This document shows positions 38,157-50,000 of a stretch of DNA of 64,000 nucleotides, one piece after another. The notes below the pieces were generated by a model, which saw only the letters and a list, made by a program, of their open reading frames with translations, was not told where the DNA came from and ran no database searches. Position 1 is the first letter of the stretch. Each line of letters starts with the position of its first letter. Source of the stretch: Eopsaltria australis (taxonomy: Eukaryota > Chordata > Aves > Passeriformes > Petroicidae); the NCBI GenBank assembly GCA_034509425.1, contig JAVTVJ010000072.1, forward strand, positions 5,608,501-5,672,500. Reading direction: 5' to 3'. The position numbers were made by a program, and so were the translations under genes.

Positions 38157-38173
38157 AAAAAAAAAAAAAAATC
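38157..38173 (+). repeat. A17 homopolymer
   Basis: Seventeen consecutive A follow GATTTTCAG. There is no poly(A) signal in the preceding 30 bases and no matching target-site duplication that I can see. Confidence 0.9.
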
Positions 38174-39730
38174 CATTAAAAAGTAATTCATACTATGAAG
38201 GTCTGTTTTTCCAAATAATTTTGAATTTTAATGAATTTAAACTGCATTTCCTTAGGGATCTCCGTGCTAAATGATACCATTTGGGGGAGCTGTTTCACTG
38301 CAACTCTGTGAAGCTTGCAGCTTGTCTTTGTCCCATCATGAGCACAGCAATACCAGGTAAGGGCTGGACAGGAGACTGCCTGTGACAAAAGGCAAAAGTT
38401 AACATGGACAATCTAGTAGAAAAGAACGTATTATCTTTAGAAAATAGTAAACAGAACGAAAAAAACCCCAACAAATTTGCACAATCAAAAAATCTGAAAC
38501 TCTGCAGGGCATTTCAAAATTCCTGCAAGACTTGTATTTGTTCTGGTGCTAACCAAGTAGGAAAGATGCCTCTACCAAAGGGTCCTAGCTGTTCTAGAGA
38601 GCAAAGATTGAAGAAAACGCAGAACACTTTTCCAGGTAAATGGATTAAAAGTTAAAAAATACTCTTCCATCTCTCCAGCTTCTCCAGCCTTATGTGTTTG
38701 CATAAATAAACAAAACTAATTTTAGATTCAAGGCTACTGCCCTTTAATGGATGTTCATAGACCAGGAAATATTTCAGTAAGGGAAACCTCTTGCACAGTG
38801 TGATGGGGGAGGTTGTTTCAGAATAGTTGGGTATTTTGCTCTCACATCTCCATCTGAAATTGCAGTCAGAAAACAATCTTTCTTAATCACGTTTGTAAAT
38901 TTCTGCTCACTCCAACACAGGTATTTATATTCTCGACCATCACATATTTATATATAGTAGATATATCCTGTTTCAGTCTTTCTTTTACTGGGCCAAAATC
39001 TTTTATTTATTATTATCTTGAAAGATATGACTTACATTCCCTCTGACGATCCACATAAAACTCTTTTTTTTCCTTTTACCTGAATTATACGCCATTTTTA
39101 TTATTACTACACTAATTATTGAGGAAGCCTTGTTTTGGTATTTTTTTCTCTGTGATGTGCCAGTCTCTTGTAAAACAGCTAGTGCTTTCTAATCTTTTTA
39201 TTAAAAGTGGGCATTGAAAAAATGCATTTGATATGTCCCATTATTTAGAATGGTAACTTTACTGAGAATCTCACTCTGTGACACAGTTTTCTCTGAAGGT
39301 TAATGGTTGTTATCAGCAGTTTCTGATCCATTGCAATTACTTTCTGTCTTTTCTAACTCTGCTAGTTTTTCATGTCACAAACCAATTACATAGTGAAGTA
39401 CAATTAGACGACATTTCTTATATTTCTCTGATTTAGGAACTTTAGTTGCCAGATTATCTTTGCTAAGACCTTTCATGTCTCACTGCATTTGCTTTAACTT
39501 CCACATCCATAGCTGCTCTTGACATAAATTTTTGTTATAATGCCTTGCACATTGTAGAGCTTGTATCAGCAGTTCTGATGTTTGGATCAAGTAATTCTCT
39601 TCTGAATTATGATGGGTTTGTTTCATTTTTGTTTGTTGGTTTTTTTAACTTTTATTATGTTCTACAGCTACTATTCACTAGATATTAAAAAAAATCCCAA
39701 ATCTTTGTATGAATGCTTGCTGTGCTATGC

Positions 39731-39789
39731 TTGTGGTTGGACTCAATGATCTTAAGTGTCTTTTCCAACCAAATGACTATGATTCTATA
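39731..39789 (+). mobile_element. CR1 LINE 3' tip
   Basis: TTGTGGTTGGACTCAATGAT is followed by CTTAAGTGTCTTTTCCAACC and AAATGACTATGATTCTATA. This is the sense-strand CR1 end: GGTTGGACT-GATGATCTTAA-GTC-TTTTCCAACC followed by ATGATTCTAT terminal repeats. Only about 60 bases remain. Confidence 0.9.
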
Positions 39790-42700
39790 CTGATTTCATG
39801 TGTCAGATATGGAACAACTTGTGGGAGGAGATCCTTGGTCCCAGCCAATTTGGGGTGATTAATGTTTTTAGTTTTCCCTCCAGTATTTTTGTGGTGGATT
39901 CTGTTTTCCTACTGTACTCAAGTTCACCTTCTCTTTGTCCCCCAAAAAAGAATTGCACTTTGAAAATTTATATATTAACTTTTCTTTTTCAGAACCATAT
40001 CAAGTTTATCTTTAATCTTTATTCAGAACCTCCTTCATAGAAATGTTGCTTTCAAATTTTTTTCTGTCTACTGAAAAATATTTATTTGTTTTATAAACCT
40101 TTCCGAGGTCTGACTCACCTGCCTCTTACTTTTCTGTGCCCTGATTCGTAAAGCATAATTTTCCTGGCTAACCATATTGTTTGTCTGGTTTTTTTTTTCT
40201 GTCTACATATAAGTCCTTCTGAAGGATCTATTGACTCCTAAGGTTAGGACCCTATTTCCCAGAACATTTTTAAAACTCTTTTTTCTATCATTTTCCCTGC
40301 ACAGATTGCTGCCAATTTTACTATCTTGGACTTTAAGGAATCCAAGGCCTCTATCATATCTGGGGTCCTCAGATGTACTTCTTTTCCTACCTTTTTGATA
40401 TTCAGCCTTTTGATACAGGGAAATTAGGATTCAGAATATAGCTGAGACTTCTAAGTATAACATAATGAATAATAAGTGGTGACAGACAAAATAAAAGCTA
40501 ATTGACTTTACTCTTCAGATGTTCTTTTCCTGTAATAACTACGGGCAAAAGTTTGAAATTGAATTTTATATGAAAATAAAGTCAGTTCCTCTACAGATTA
40601 TTATTTCTACATTTTTGACTTCCAAAGGTATAAACATGTAATGTTCACATTGTATATGTCAGTATATGAAAAAAAAGTCCTTGGTTGTCTATTACTGTCC
40701 TTGTGGTGCTTCTGTGTGTATTTCTGAATAATTAAATATTTCATTACAAATTTGATGAATTTCACTACAGTTAAGTACCCTGAAATGTCATATGTCTCTA
40801 CTCAGGCAGTGGCCAGCAAGAGATAATTCTCAAGTAGTGATAGAGAGGAATCATGAAGCTAAACAGTACATCTTTTAAGCGATTACAAAGAGAACCCAAG
40901 CAGCTCCAAATGGAGACCTGGTATATTTCTTTGGTCACATGGATTGTTAAAGGTGGGGTAAACTCCTTTTTTCTTGATGAGGAATTAAATAGACAAAGAA
41001 GAAAGACACTTCAGCTGTTCTATGGAGACATGCATAAATTCTCTTTGTGAATTATCTTGCTGGAAGGATAAAGAAATTTGGGAATATTCTCACTGTTTCT
41101 CATTCTGTATCAGTCAGAACAGGCAACCTGTTATCCTGTTTTAAAGGGTCTACTCACCCTTTTATTGTTCTGGACGTTAAAAGAATAATGGTTTTTTTTG
41201 AAATTACGTAGCAGTTACACCTAACATAGAACAAGCATTTTTCTATTTAATGATGAAATCAAAGTTCATAATCAAATGCTGGCAGAAACATCTGTAGATA
41301 TTACTCATTGGCCCATTGGACATACTTGCCCTTTCTTGTTTATGATTTCAATTAGAAGGTTTGCAAACAAGCATTTTTTTATTTTTTTAACTTTTTTCTT
41401 TATGTTTTCAGGCAAAAAGTTTGTTAATGAGCAAACTTTCAGTTTGCAAAAAAGCTGATGGTCAAATCTCAAATGTATTCTGATGTGTTTTCCTGTCTAA
41501 ATCTGAAAAGCAGCTGTAGAAGTAACTTGGCTTGGGTAAAGCTTGCAAAGTATTTACATGATTACGTAAAGCACTTTAAATCAAAATTTACAAGCAATCA
41601 GAAGACTTAAAAAAAATGCAGTTAAGAAGTACAGCATAACATCCTTCTCCAATTTCCCCTCATTAACTACTTCATTTTTATGCATTCTGAACAGTTCCTG
41701 ATCTTAAGTCAAAATGTGTCCATGATCACATCCAAAATGAACTCTCTCATAGTCTACATAATACTTTGCTAGATTAATTGCTCCATTTGTATGAGTCTGG
41801 AACATTTTCCAATCAAAGCAATTTTAGAAATAAGATTATTTTGTTTTTACCATGATTAATTCAAATAAGTTTAAGTGAAATGAGTATCCTCTGCTTTTCA
41901 CAGTACATGTTGAAGGGTATTGGATCCATAGTCTTACTTCAGTCTTGAAGTCAAACAATTTGCATAAACATTAATAAATTTGCATAACTCATTTTCCCAT
42001 GACAATCTGTCAAGTAATTTGAAAAGAGACGTAAGTGATGACAATCAGTTTCATAATTGCAATTTATGTTAATAACCTCGCTATGGCTCTAACTCTTCTT
42101 TGCATTATGGGCATATTCAAATGTTGTACTCTCAAAGTAGTAATGTTCTTATTGTCTTAATCAAAAGTATACACTTTAACAGAAAAAAATTGATAAAAAA
42201 TTATTATTTTGAAAATTAAAATTTCATCATTTCCTACCTTAAAAAATGACAAATGCCTACAAATAGCTTGAACTATCCTGCTGGATTCATGCTAAACTTT
42301 TAGGAGACTAACCATGTAATTTTCTTTCTTCTTAATTTCCTCTTTGTACATTTGTTGGTAGTTTTGTAGATAATTTTGTATGGGTCATTTGTATAGGTTT
42401 GTTTAAGCTTGTAGGTCTTATTTTACATATTTTGAAGTTTTCAGCATAAATCTCCTATTTTAATAGACAAATGTTGAATAATAAAAATATCCTTGAATCT
42501 TACTTTTAAACCAGAATTTATTTCCCTTAAATCGTACAGAACATAGTAGAAAAAGGAATCTGATATCCCAGATGTTAATGGTTCTAATGTGTTGGGACAG
42601 GACACCTTTGTTTGGCTCCATGAAAATCAAAGTGGAATTCATGAGGCTGCAATAAAAAGGATTATTCTAGGTTAATTTTTTAAACAAAGGGAATGAATCT

Positions 42701-45700
42701 GAAATAAGAACATGTGGTATCAGACTTTATGATTTAGAATCTAGAATTTGCTGTGTGAAACATCTTTAAATGAATAGTTGAGCCTGATGAAAAGATTTGA
42801 GGTTTCTACTCCTACAGAAATCACTTAGATTTGTGTTTTATTTGACATCAGAAAAAATTAATTCGGTTATTGATGCTTAATTACATCTACGTGTCTTACA
42901 AAAAAACTTTGACCTATATCATATCACAATTATAAAATGACCCAAGGAAAACTAGTAATCACTCAGAACAATAGAGAGGAATTACAGAAAATTCCAAAGT
43001 GTATAGAGGTAAAATTTAGTTTTGCCAAACCTCCCTCTTCCCATATGATGTGTCTGTGTACTTCATATGCTTTTGATATAAACTTGGGAATGATGAAACT
43101 AAGCTGGTAGTAAAACTGTGACGAAGTACATCAGAAAGATTATATAATGTCCCACTTGAAACCAATAGCCTTCATGTAAGTTTAAGGAAATTGTCTAAAT
43201 TTCAGTAAGAATTTTTTCCTTGTACTAGCTATTGACTAGCATTTGGGGGTTTTCTGGGGAATAAAATAGGCCTTGTGACAGGACATAATACCAGTTACCA
43301 GTTTGTAAAAAATTGTATCTCCTTTGAAATCATTTGTAACTCCAGCTTCTGCTCTGTCTCATTTGATTTTCAAAACTGGTGAAATTCACTTATTATTAAT
43401 TTGATAGTTTTATATAAGAATAAACTGGTGAATTTTCAAGCATTAGTTTTAAGGAAATGTGATTTTCTACTTTGCTACTCTTCTGCTATACTTTTCTGCT
43501 ATAAAATACTCATGTCTTCCTTCCACAGAACACTTTCCTATATCCTTTTTGAATAGCATTTATATGCTTCACTGCTCTTACTTCCATCCTTTCTTTTCCC
43601 CTCTACCTCATGTAAATGAATTAGAGGATTTTGGGATACTTGGAGAACAGAACTTTGTCAAAAATAATTCCTTCTTCATTAAGATAAAGTTGGAAGTCTG
43701 CCACAGAGCTGCCAGAGATAGAGATTTCAATTTTCTGGTAGGCTGAAGCATAAAAGAGAGGAAAATAAAATGAATTCTAAAATTCACCTTTTCAACCGAA
43801 TTAATTATGATTTAAGGTAGCTGTTGTCCTGCGAATGCTGCACTACAGAAGTCACAGTGGGATTGCTAAACCTTGTCTAACTTATTGGTTTTGTATGTGT
43901 TTTCATATTAATCAAATTGATTTCATTCTTCCTGTAAGACTGAAAAGATGTTGGATGTTGCTTTCTTATTTTCTTATTTGCTGCTAAGAATGTGTGATGC
44001 ATTCATGTTAGTAACTGTTTCATGTAGTAAACTTAATGTGCTGCCAGGAAACTGAAGAATTGCTTCCTTGTTGCTTCCATTGATTGCCCAACTTCAATAT
44101 AGAATTATAGGGAAACAGTCTGCACCATTAGTCAATCCAAACTGCAATGGTACAAACAGGTGCATTTGGAGTTTGTAAACTGAAGCTAAATAGAGATTCT
44201 AGACCATACCTGATGTGTACATTCATTTGATGGGAGCACTAATGCTCAAAATTACAATGATCTGACTAAATTTTAATGGTACTCAGCTAAGAGTTTACAT
44301 TACGAATTTACTTCAGGGAGTGACTGACTCTCAGAGCAGACCAATGTGCAGCAGAATTTGACTAGTTAAGTCTCAGTTCTACTTTTCCCCCACGTATATG
44401 TCCAACAGATATGGATTTACAAGGAGAAAGCTAAGATTGGCAAGAAATTAATTTCAAGTCATTTATCATTTGCTCACTATTTTTCCTGAATCTTTATCTA
44501 AGAAACAACTATTACTAAGTTAACATATATAAAAGACCACACTTTTAATGATAAGAATATTTGAAATTAATATAGCGAAGCAGTTACACTCTCCCACTGC
44601 TTAATGTTTTCTAATGTATAAGCAGAATATTCAATGGAATGCAAAATTGAAACAATAAATGTTATATATGTATTTTATTTATTATCTGAAACAATTCATT
44701 GTTTTGCATTTTTTATTGTAACTGAAAAATATTTATGAGGAATAAATACCTGGTATGAAAGCCAGCGTGGCTAATATGAAGCCACTTCAAGCCAGCTTAA
44801 AGAGAAAATAACTTCCGAGGCTAGATTATGTATGCAGAAATACTCTCTTAATACTCTGTTACTGAATATTCCTGTGTTGTGAGGAAATTGGGGACTGTAT
44901 CTATTGGAATACTATTTTTAGAAATTAATGTATTTTCTTGTTCTTTGTTAAATTTATTTAACAGATTTTGCATCACAAAATTTACCAATACTTCTTTTAT
45001 TTGGAGGTGCAAGTGTATAACTGCACACATCAAACAAAATATGTAAAGCACATGGTGCTGTCTTTAGATAGTTTGTTCTCAATGTGCATAACATTTGTCT
45101 CCTAATTTTCTCCTAAAACAGGAAAAACTGCCTATCAGCCCTTTTTCAGTGCAATATGTTTTGTCTTTAGCTACTCTGACTTACATGACTTGAATAAGTT
45201 TCTCTATGGATTACAGCTGTTTGAGCTCATACTTATGGATTCACTGTTCTAGGTATGCAGAGAGGAAGGCATACACACATATGTAGGATATGGATATTTC
45301 CTGACTGACTCAGGAATCAAAGTTTTAGTCATATGCAGTGAAGAAAATATTTTCATTAAGGTTGCTGGATTTTTAGGTATCTGCATGAATTTGTAGGGAA
45401 AAGAGAAGGAACAACTAACCACGAAATCACTGAACCTTCAGAACAAGGGAACGATTATATTAGTCCAGACAGGGAATTTACTTGGTTTCCCTATTCCAAT
45501 AAATCACTACTCTATACTGCTTAGTGCGATGGATGAGATCACACAGGCAATACTGCATGCAAAGCCCTGCCTTTGCCCAACACGAATTTATAGATTACAG
45601 TTTGATTTATGACAGTCTATTAAGAGCATGAAAAACTGGAGTGCTATCTGCAATTATCAAAAGAGGATCTTCATTTTGTGCTGAGAAGAATTATTCAAGG

Positions 45701-45795
45701 TGCAAAAAGGATACAAAAGGCACAAAATAAACTTAAGAAAAAAGAAAACATAGAAAGGGAAAAAAATTTAACCTCTACTACAGAAAGTAGTGGAA
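39790..45795. other. Unique AT-rich non-coding DNA
   Basis: No gene or recognised repeat. Open frames reach only about 95 codons (43459-43746) and carry no family motif. A faint CR1-tip-like word near 44100 was considered and rejected. Confidence 0.55.
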
Positions 45796-45870
45796 GAATC
45801 ATAAAATCATAGAAGATCCTGACTTGGAAGGCACCTACAGTCCCCAGAATGACTGTGTGCCTGAGAGTAA
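45796..45870 (-). mobile_element. CR1 LINE 3' tip
   Basis: GAATCATAAAATCATAGAAG is followed by ATCCTGACTTGGAAGGCACC and TACAGTCCCC. This is the reverse complement of the CR1 terminal repeats plus the GGTCCCTTCCAA-type step. The rest is lost or too diverged, and the right edge is approximate. Confidence 0.78.
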
Positions 45871-46944
45871 AAGGTTCTAGAAAAGGTCAGACCAAAAATG
45901 CCAAGAAAATGGACCTGTTTAGTAGGGTTTTAAATTAAAAAGTAAAGACTTATATCCTATTATTCATTCAACCTGATATCAATCATAGATTGTGATCTAT
46001 GATTTTGAGTCTGGAATTTGAGGGATACCACAGAACAATGAAGATTTTATTTTTCTAAAACTTATGGAAGCTCCTTGTTAAAATATTGGCAGTGAGTCAT
46101 TGCTCAAAGGAAGATTACATGGCAGAGGAGGGTATCTAGGTTCATGTACAGATGCATTCTGAAAGCTGTCACAGCAATTTTGACAGGAAGAAAGGCTCCT
46201 TTATTGTTCATTTTTGAAGTATCAGAGTATTTTTGTCTCTTTGGATACATGCTTCTCTTTATATTTTGAACTAAATGCACCAGTGATCTACATTTCCTCA
46301 TTAAGATCCAAAGCTTAAGAATTACTGAGAAAGTATTAACAATAAGCCTCCATATGGAAGTATAAATAATTCACACGTTGTGTGTTTTGTTCCATCTCTT
46401 AGGGAATATAAACTTGGCAACAATCAAGGCGAATGTCACCATTAATTATAGTTGAAATGCTGAAGTAGAGATACTTTTCCTGACAAAGCAATGCACATAG
46501 TCAAACTTTAAAAGAAGTTTATAAAGGCACTGAATGGAAATTAAAATTATAACACTTATGTAGTTAGTTTTGTAGTTACTGAACACTCAATCAGACATAA
46601 AAACACAGTTGCTTCAAACACTAGAGATAATTTTTATGTGCCATGATACATTTGCAGGATTCAAAGAGGCATCTGTGCATTTTAAAATCATGACTACTAT
46701 CACTTCCACAATGTGTGCTGAAAATATTTGTTCAAAATTATGTCTATGTCCTCAGTCTCCAAGCTCAGTCAGCCTTTTTTTTGCAATATTTTGCTAGAAA
46801 ATGCTAAGTGTTTAACATTAAAGAGTTAACATTTTAAGAACATTTCAAAATATTTTCAAACTATGTAAAGACATTCTGCAGTGCTTTTTAACTCTATTCC
46901 AGGTTGTAAATTCTTAATTCAGTGCTCAAAAAATTACCAAAGTT
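45871..46944. other. Unique AT-rich DNA before the TTCCC array
   Basis: No gene is recognised. It contains a perfect inverted repeat with 10-bp arms at 45981-46004. The remainder is ordinary AT-rich sequence. Confidence 0.55.
45981..46004. repeat. Perfect inverted repeat, 10-bp arms
   Basis: AATCATAGAT at 45981-45990 and ATCTATGATT at 45995-46004 are exact reverse complements separated by TGTG. They can form a short hairpin or cruciform. Confidence 0.95.
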
Positions 46945-47047
46945 TTCCCTTCCCTTCCCTTCCCTTCCCTTCCCTTCCCTTCCCTTCCCTTCCCTTCCCT
47001 TCCCTTCCCTTCCCTTCCCTTCCCTTCCCTTCCCTTCCCTTCCCTTC
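46945..47047 (+). repeat. (TTCCC)n pentanucleotide microsatellite, about 20.6 perfect copies
   Basis: The unit TTCCC repeats without interruption over 103 bases, ending in a partial TTC. The plus strand is pure pyrimidine and the minus strand pure purine (GGGAA). The open frames across it (46881-47108 plus and 46894-47082 minus) are by-products of a 5-bp repeat that has no stop codon in any frame. An uninterrupted array of this length is expected to vary in copy number between individuals. Confidence 0.98.
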
Positions 47048-50000
47048 GTATAGCAGTTGCCAGTCATTTCCCTGTCACACAATGTATGTTCCCTGGACTA
47101 CAACATAATTTCAAGATACTTGCTTCAGGCAATCTGTATCTGACCATTTTTCCCTCTCTTCAAGCAGGTTGTACCCTTCTGCAGTAGCTCAGGTGTTTTT
47201 CTCATCTGAAAAGGAAGGGCTTTGTTTTTCCCTTGGTCTGTTCCATAGTACTGAAGGGACTTTGTCACCAAGCAGATGCTGCATTGTTATGGGAATTGCA
47301 CTATGAAAGGACACAAGACATTAAACACATGTGAGCATCTTGGGCCTGGGTGCTCTAAGTACATATGAAGCCTTTAGAAATCCCAAGAGCTGATTAGGGT
47401 AACCATTAGACTCCTTCCCCACCCCATCTCCAAAGCCTTGCACCTACATAAAACTGAATCCTGAAAGTGGAATAGGGCTTAAAGCAGACACTAGGGTAGG
47501 CAGATAAAATTATCATAGAATTCATGCTAGGCTTATACATCAATAAACCCACAGCCATAAGAGTCCACACAGATGTTTTTCTTTCTTTTTCTTCCCTTTT
47601 TGTCCTTAGCTCCAGAAAGAGCCCAAACAAAAAGAATTTTAATGGATTTTTGTTTTCAACATTTGTTTTACAAATTCAGAAAAAACACAGTGGAAATCCC
47701 TTCTCTGAGTTTTGCTGGGTTTTTTATTTTTTAATTTTGCTCTTTTTTCCTAAGGATTTATTTTTCAAATTGCGTGGTTTGTTTCGTTTTTTTTTTTTCT
47801 GTAATCCATGCAGAAGACAATGAAAAAAGGCTGAACTATCTACTCATGACTTCTATGGAACAAATGTTTGCAAAACCCAGCGAAGACTCATGATCCACTC
47901 CTGTAGTGTTTTAATCATTCCTGAAGCATCTTTGAATACATTCTTTTTGCTTTTCCTGCTATCTTTGTTCAACAGAAATGTCCAGTTGAGCTATTTCCAT
48001 TACTAAAATCAAGCACTGACACTGAGATTATGCACTGTATTTCAAGATTTCATATTCACTTTGATGTACTGGAAAGTTCAGAATTATGTAAAGTTGCCAG
48101 AAACAAAAGAAATGGACAAAAGTACCTTCTGGCATGGCTACTCATTATTAAAATTCAGATCTGGTAATACAATTTTTCTGTAAGATGTCTTTGAATCAGA
48201 GTAAAAACATCTTCCTGAGAATTTCTTTTTGAACAGGAAGTTCAGTGTCTTTATACCCAATTTCCCAATCATTATCTCCTTTATCATGACTCTTGAGATA
48301 TCAAAGGATCATTGTATAGAAAAACTTTAAAAATGTGGTTTCAGATAATACTGAAAGCACATCTTCAATCATTACTTAAATAAAAGTTCTTTTGTGTTGT
48401 GATCAAAAGTCTTGTGCACTCATCATTTGAAACACCCTAATCAGAGAACTTGTGTTGTCATTTATTTTGAAGTCACATCTATATAATATTTTTGATGGAA
48501 AATATCTTAGATATATTAAGGTACTTTACAGCACCTTTTCTGTGTGACTTACAGATTTCTCACTTAATGATGGTTTTGTTAGATAAGACAGAATTTTAAA
48601 GAATCGTCTTTTTATCTGCAAGATTAAAGGAACCACATCAAAAAAATTTAACATTCTGAAGTTGAGTGATCACACAAGTCATTCAAAAATCATTTACTTC
48701 ATGACTTTGATATATTGTCTTACTATGTTTCCTTTTTCAATTTTTAATTTCAACATTAAATACCTTTTTATATTATCACCTATATATGAAGTACAGTACG
48801 ATCAAACTTTGCAGAATAAACAGCATTGTGAAGTGGTCTATTGTATGACTCATACTCTAAATTTATTGTTTTATGGGAACTAGTCATCTATGCTAAAGTG
48901 AACTTCAGGTTTTTATTCCCTTCTATCCTTACATAATAATTTAGAGCTGCTTGCTAAACAATGATAGAATCTCTGTGGCACGAAAGAAATCAATAACAGA
49001 TACTTAGAGGACCTGCATTTTGTCCTACCACGAGTGAAAGATGGGGATTTTTCCTTGTAGTTACCATGCTGTGCATAAGTAATTATTTTGACGTCTTCTT
49101 TGTTTTTCCATTTGTAACTGAAAATACAAGTGTCATACAATACAGCAAAAGTCTTTCCCTGGGCATTATTAAACAGCAGATTAGTTAACAAAATGAAGTG
49201 CAAAAAATATTCTTGAGACAAAAGAAAATTTGGCTGATGTTTCTTTTCAGCTTTAGGAGGCTACCTGCTAGAAAAACTGCATGTTAAGCATCTTTTTGAG
49301 ATTAAGAAAGACGATGTGTTTCTTCACCGTCTCTCTTTGTGTTTTCCATTCAGAGCACCGAAACCCTCCATGACACCTCAAACTTCCCAGGTGTCCCCTT
49401 TAACTGCAAACGGGGTTTTTACCCCTTGAGTCTTTCTCATTCTCCCAAGAATTTAGTGCTGCCAGTGATAACTATTGTCTATGCCATAATACAGTCTGAG
49501 ATTCTAGGTTGCAAAGTAAGTTTGGTTATAAAGTGAAGGTAGATACTCAGACCTTGCCTGAAATAAGTGCACATGCTGCAAACACCACACTTCAGAACAA
49601 TAAAACAAACCAATAATTTGTTACTCTATTTAGAAACAACTTTATGTGTAGACTTTTCATCTTAAATGGATGTTTTAGATTCCTAATATCACAAGGATTT
49701 AATCTATTTGATCTTACAGAATTAGCTGATAATTTTCAATTTAGCTGCAACATTTCTGTCTATTCACTGCAACATTTAGTTGAAAAAGAAGCTTGCTTTA
49801 CTTTGGATAGTGTCTTCAGTATTTCAGTCACAGCACATCTTACTGTGCAGCACCATATGCTTTCAAAAAGTTGCTAAAAATGTGCATTAATCACTACCCT
49901 GTCAAAACAATTAAGATGATACCGAGAAGTCCCATTCAGGTAAATACTTTGTGGCAATATCTAATGTGCAGTCAGTTTAAGTCCTCAATACTGCTGCATC

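Larger units (their letters stand above)
28506..39730. other. Long unique AT-rich stretch
   Basis: This is the largest stretch without a recognised element. It holds an open, coding-like segment on the minus strand at 30712-30975 (listed separately). It also holds a perfect 14-bp palindrome at 34529-34542, a GC-richer patch at 35090-35290, and A runs of 14 (33840-33853), 13 (37750-37762) and 17 (38157-38173). A short direct repeat of GTCATTTGAAAG occurs near 32552-32585. No gene model with start, splice sites and stop could be supported. Confidence 0.5.

Noticed and set aside
38157..38173. A17 tract as the tail of a processed pseudogene
   Set aside because: No upstream poly(A) signal, transcript-like sequence or flanking duplication.
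44098..44150. TAGAATTATAGGGAAACAG as a possible CR1 end
   Set aside because: The following sequence does not follow any CR1 order.
46881..47108. Open frames with periodic Phe-Pro-Ser-Leu or Gly-Lys-Glu repeats
   Set aside because: They are translations of the TTCCC microsatellite, which has no stop codon in any frame.
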